Shown here one piece after another: positions 5,772 through 6,077 of a DNA stretch of 6,077 bases. A program made the translations under genes and the position numbers. Every line of letters starts with the position of its first letter. The first letter of the stretch is position 1. The notes under the pieces are model-generated. The model saw only the letters and a list, made by a program, of their open reading frames with translations. It had not been told where the DNA came from and made no database searches. Source of the DNA: Actinomycetota bacterium (lineage in GTDB: Bacteria > Actinomycetota > UBA4738 > HRBIN12); the NCBI GenBank assembly GCA_005885325.1, contig VAYX01000102.1, positions 1 through 6,077 on the forward strand, written 5' to 3'.

Positions 5772-6077
5772 CTACTCGCCCTGCGCCGCCCGTTCGAACG
5801 CGTCGCGGGGATGGTGGATCGATCCGAGCTGGGCCACATCGCGAGGAAAGAGCAACCCCACGGTCCAGTCCATCACGATCCGGACCTTCCGGTTGAGGGT
5901 CGGCATCATCAACAGGTGGTAGCTGCGGTGCAGGAACCACGCGGGGAACCCTTTCACCTTCACGCCGAGCACGAGGGCAGCCCCCTTGAACCGGCCGAGT
6001 GAGGCCAGCTGCCCCAGGTTCCGCCACCGGAAAGGCTCCAGCGGTTCTCCACGCAGCGAGGCGATCACGTTCTTCCC
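5772..6077 (-). CDS. Type II NADH dehydrogenase-like FAD oxidoreductase, C-terminal part
   Basis: The last 101 residues of a minus-strand gene whose 5' part lies beyond the right edge; the frame is open to position 6077, so the GTG at 6068 is internal and not the start. The fragment matches the C-terminal region of NDH-2 enzymes: FRWRNLGQLASLGR (the F-x-Y/W-R-x-x-G-x-L-A-x-x-G segment), then KGFPAWFLHRSYHL and RKVRIVMDWTVGLLFPRD, the amphipathic membrane-binding end. NDH-2 is a single-subunit, FAD-containing peripheral membrane enzyme passing electrons from NADH to quinone without proton pumping. The nucleotide-binding Rossmann motifs would lie outside the window, so the exact substrate cannot be confirmed and no symbol is given; ndh is the likely one. 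It is convergent with the CBS gene, 16 bases apart, with no clear terminator between them. Confidence 0.82.
   Translation of the reverse strand, partial: GKNVIASLRGEPLEPFRWRNLGQLASLGRFKGAALVLGVKVKGFPAWFLHRSYHLLMMPTLNRKVRIVMDWTVGLLFPRDVAQLGSIHHPRDAFERAAQGE

Noticed and set aside
5751..5772. GCTG/CAGC pairing between the convergent stops, as a bidirectional terminator
   Set aside because: Four-base arms with many mismatches inside and no flanking A/T runs.

Overview
The window is a G+C-rich (about two-thirds by eye), gene-dense bacterial chromosome segment. The gene set, strong GGAGG ribosome binding sites, TANNNT-type -10 elements and one apparently leaderless start fit an Actinomycetota-like, probably environmental, lineage. 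Phylum placement is inference; there is no rRNA or other marker gene here.

Layout: (1) at the left edge, on the minus strand, is the N-terminal part of a small basic low-complexity protein (1-186). (2) Divergent from it is a secreted/membrane protein (283-1215): a signal peptide, a bactofilin-like repeat region and a multi-helix membrane domain. (3) Next is an Ntn-hydrolase of the C45 (acyl-CoA:6-aminopenicillanate acyltransferase-like) family (1238-2302). (4) A tldD-tldE pair follows (2422-3864 and 3864-5213), overlapping by one base (TGATG) and encoding the two halves of the TldD/TldE metalloprotease. (5) A two-CBS-domain protein (5303-5755) has its own apparent promoter and a small leader hairpin. 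(6) Converging on it from the minus strand is the C-terminal part of a type II NADH dehydrogenase-like flavoprotein, cut by the right edge (5772-6077).

Functional logic: the clearest unit is tldD-tldE, whose products act as a heterodimeric peptidase known in other bacteria for digesting unfolded peptides and trimming leaders of modified peptides. An autoproteolytic C45 amidohydrolase/acyltransferase lies directly upstream in the same orientation, which makes a shared peptide-processing role possible but unproven. The other genes look like independent housekeeping or envelope genes.

I found no CRISPR array, tRNA, rRNA, insertion sequence, attachment site or convincing intrinsic terminator, and no gene-free stretch longer than about 120 bases. 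I do not see an undescribed multi-gene system. The most checkable oddities are the Arg-Cys putative self-cleavage site in the C45 protein, the leaderless-type start of that gene, and the repeats of the membrane protein, identical in protein but divergent in DNA.
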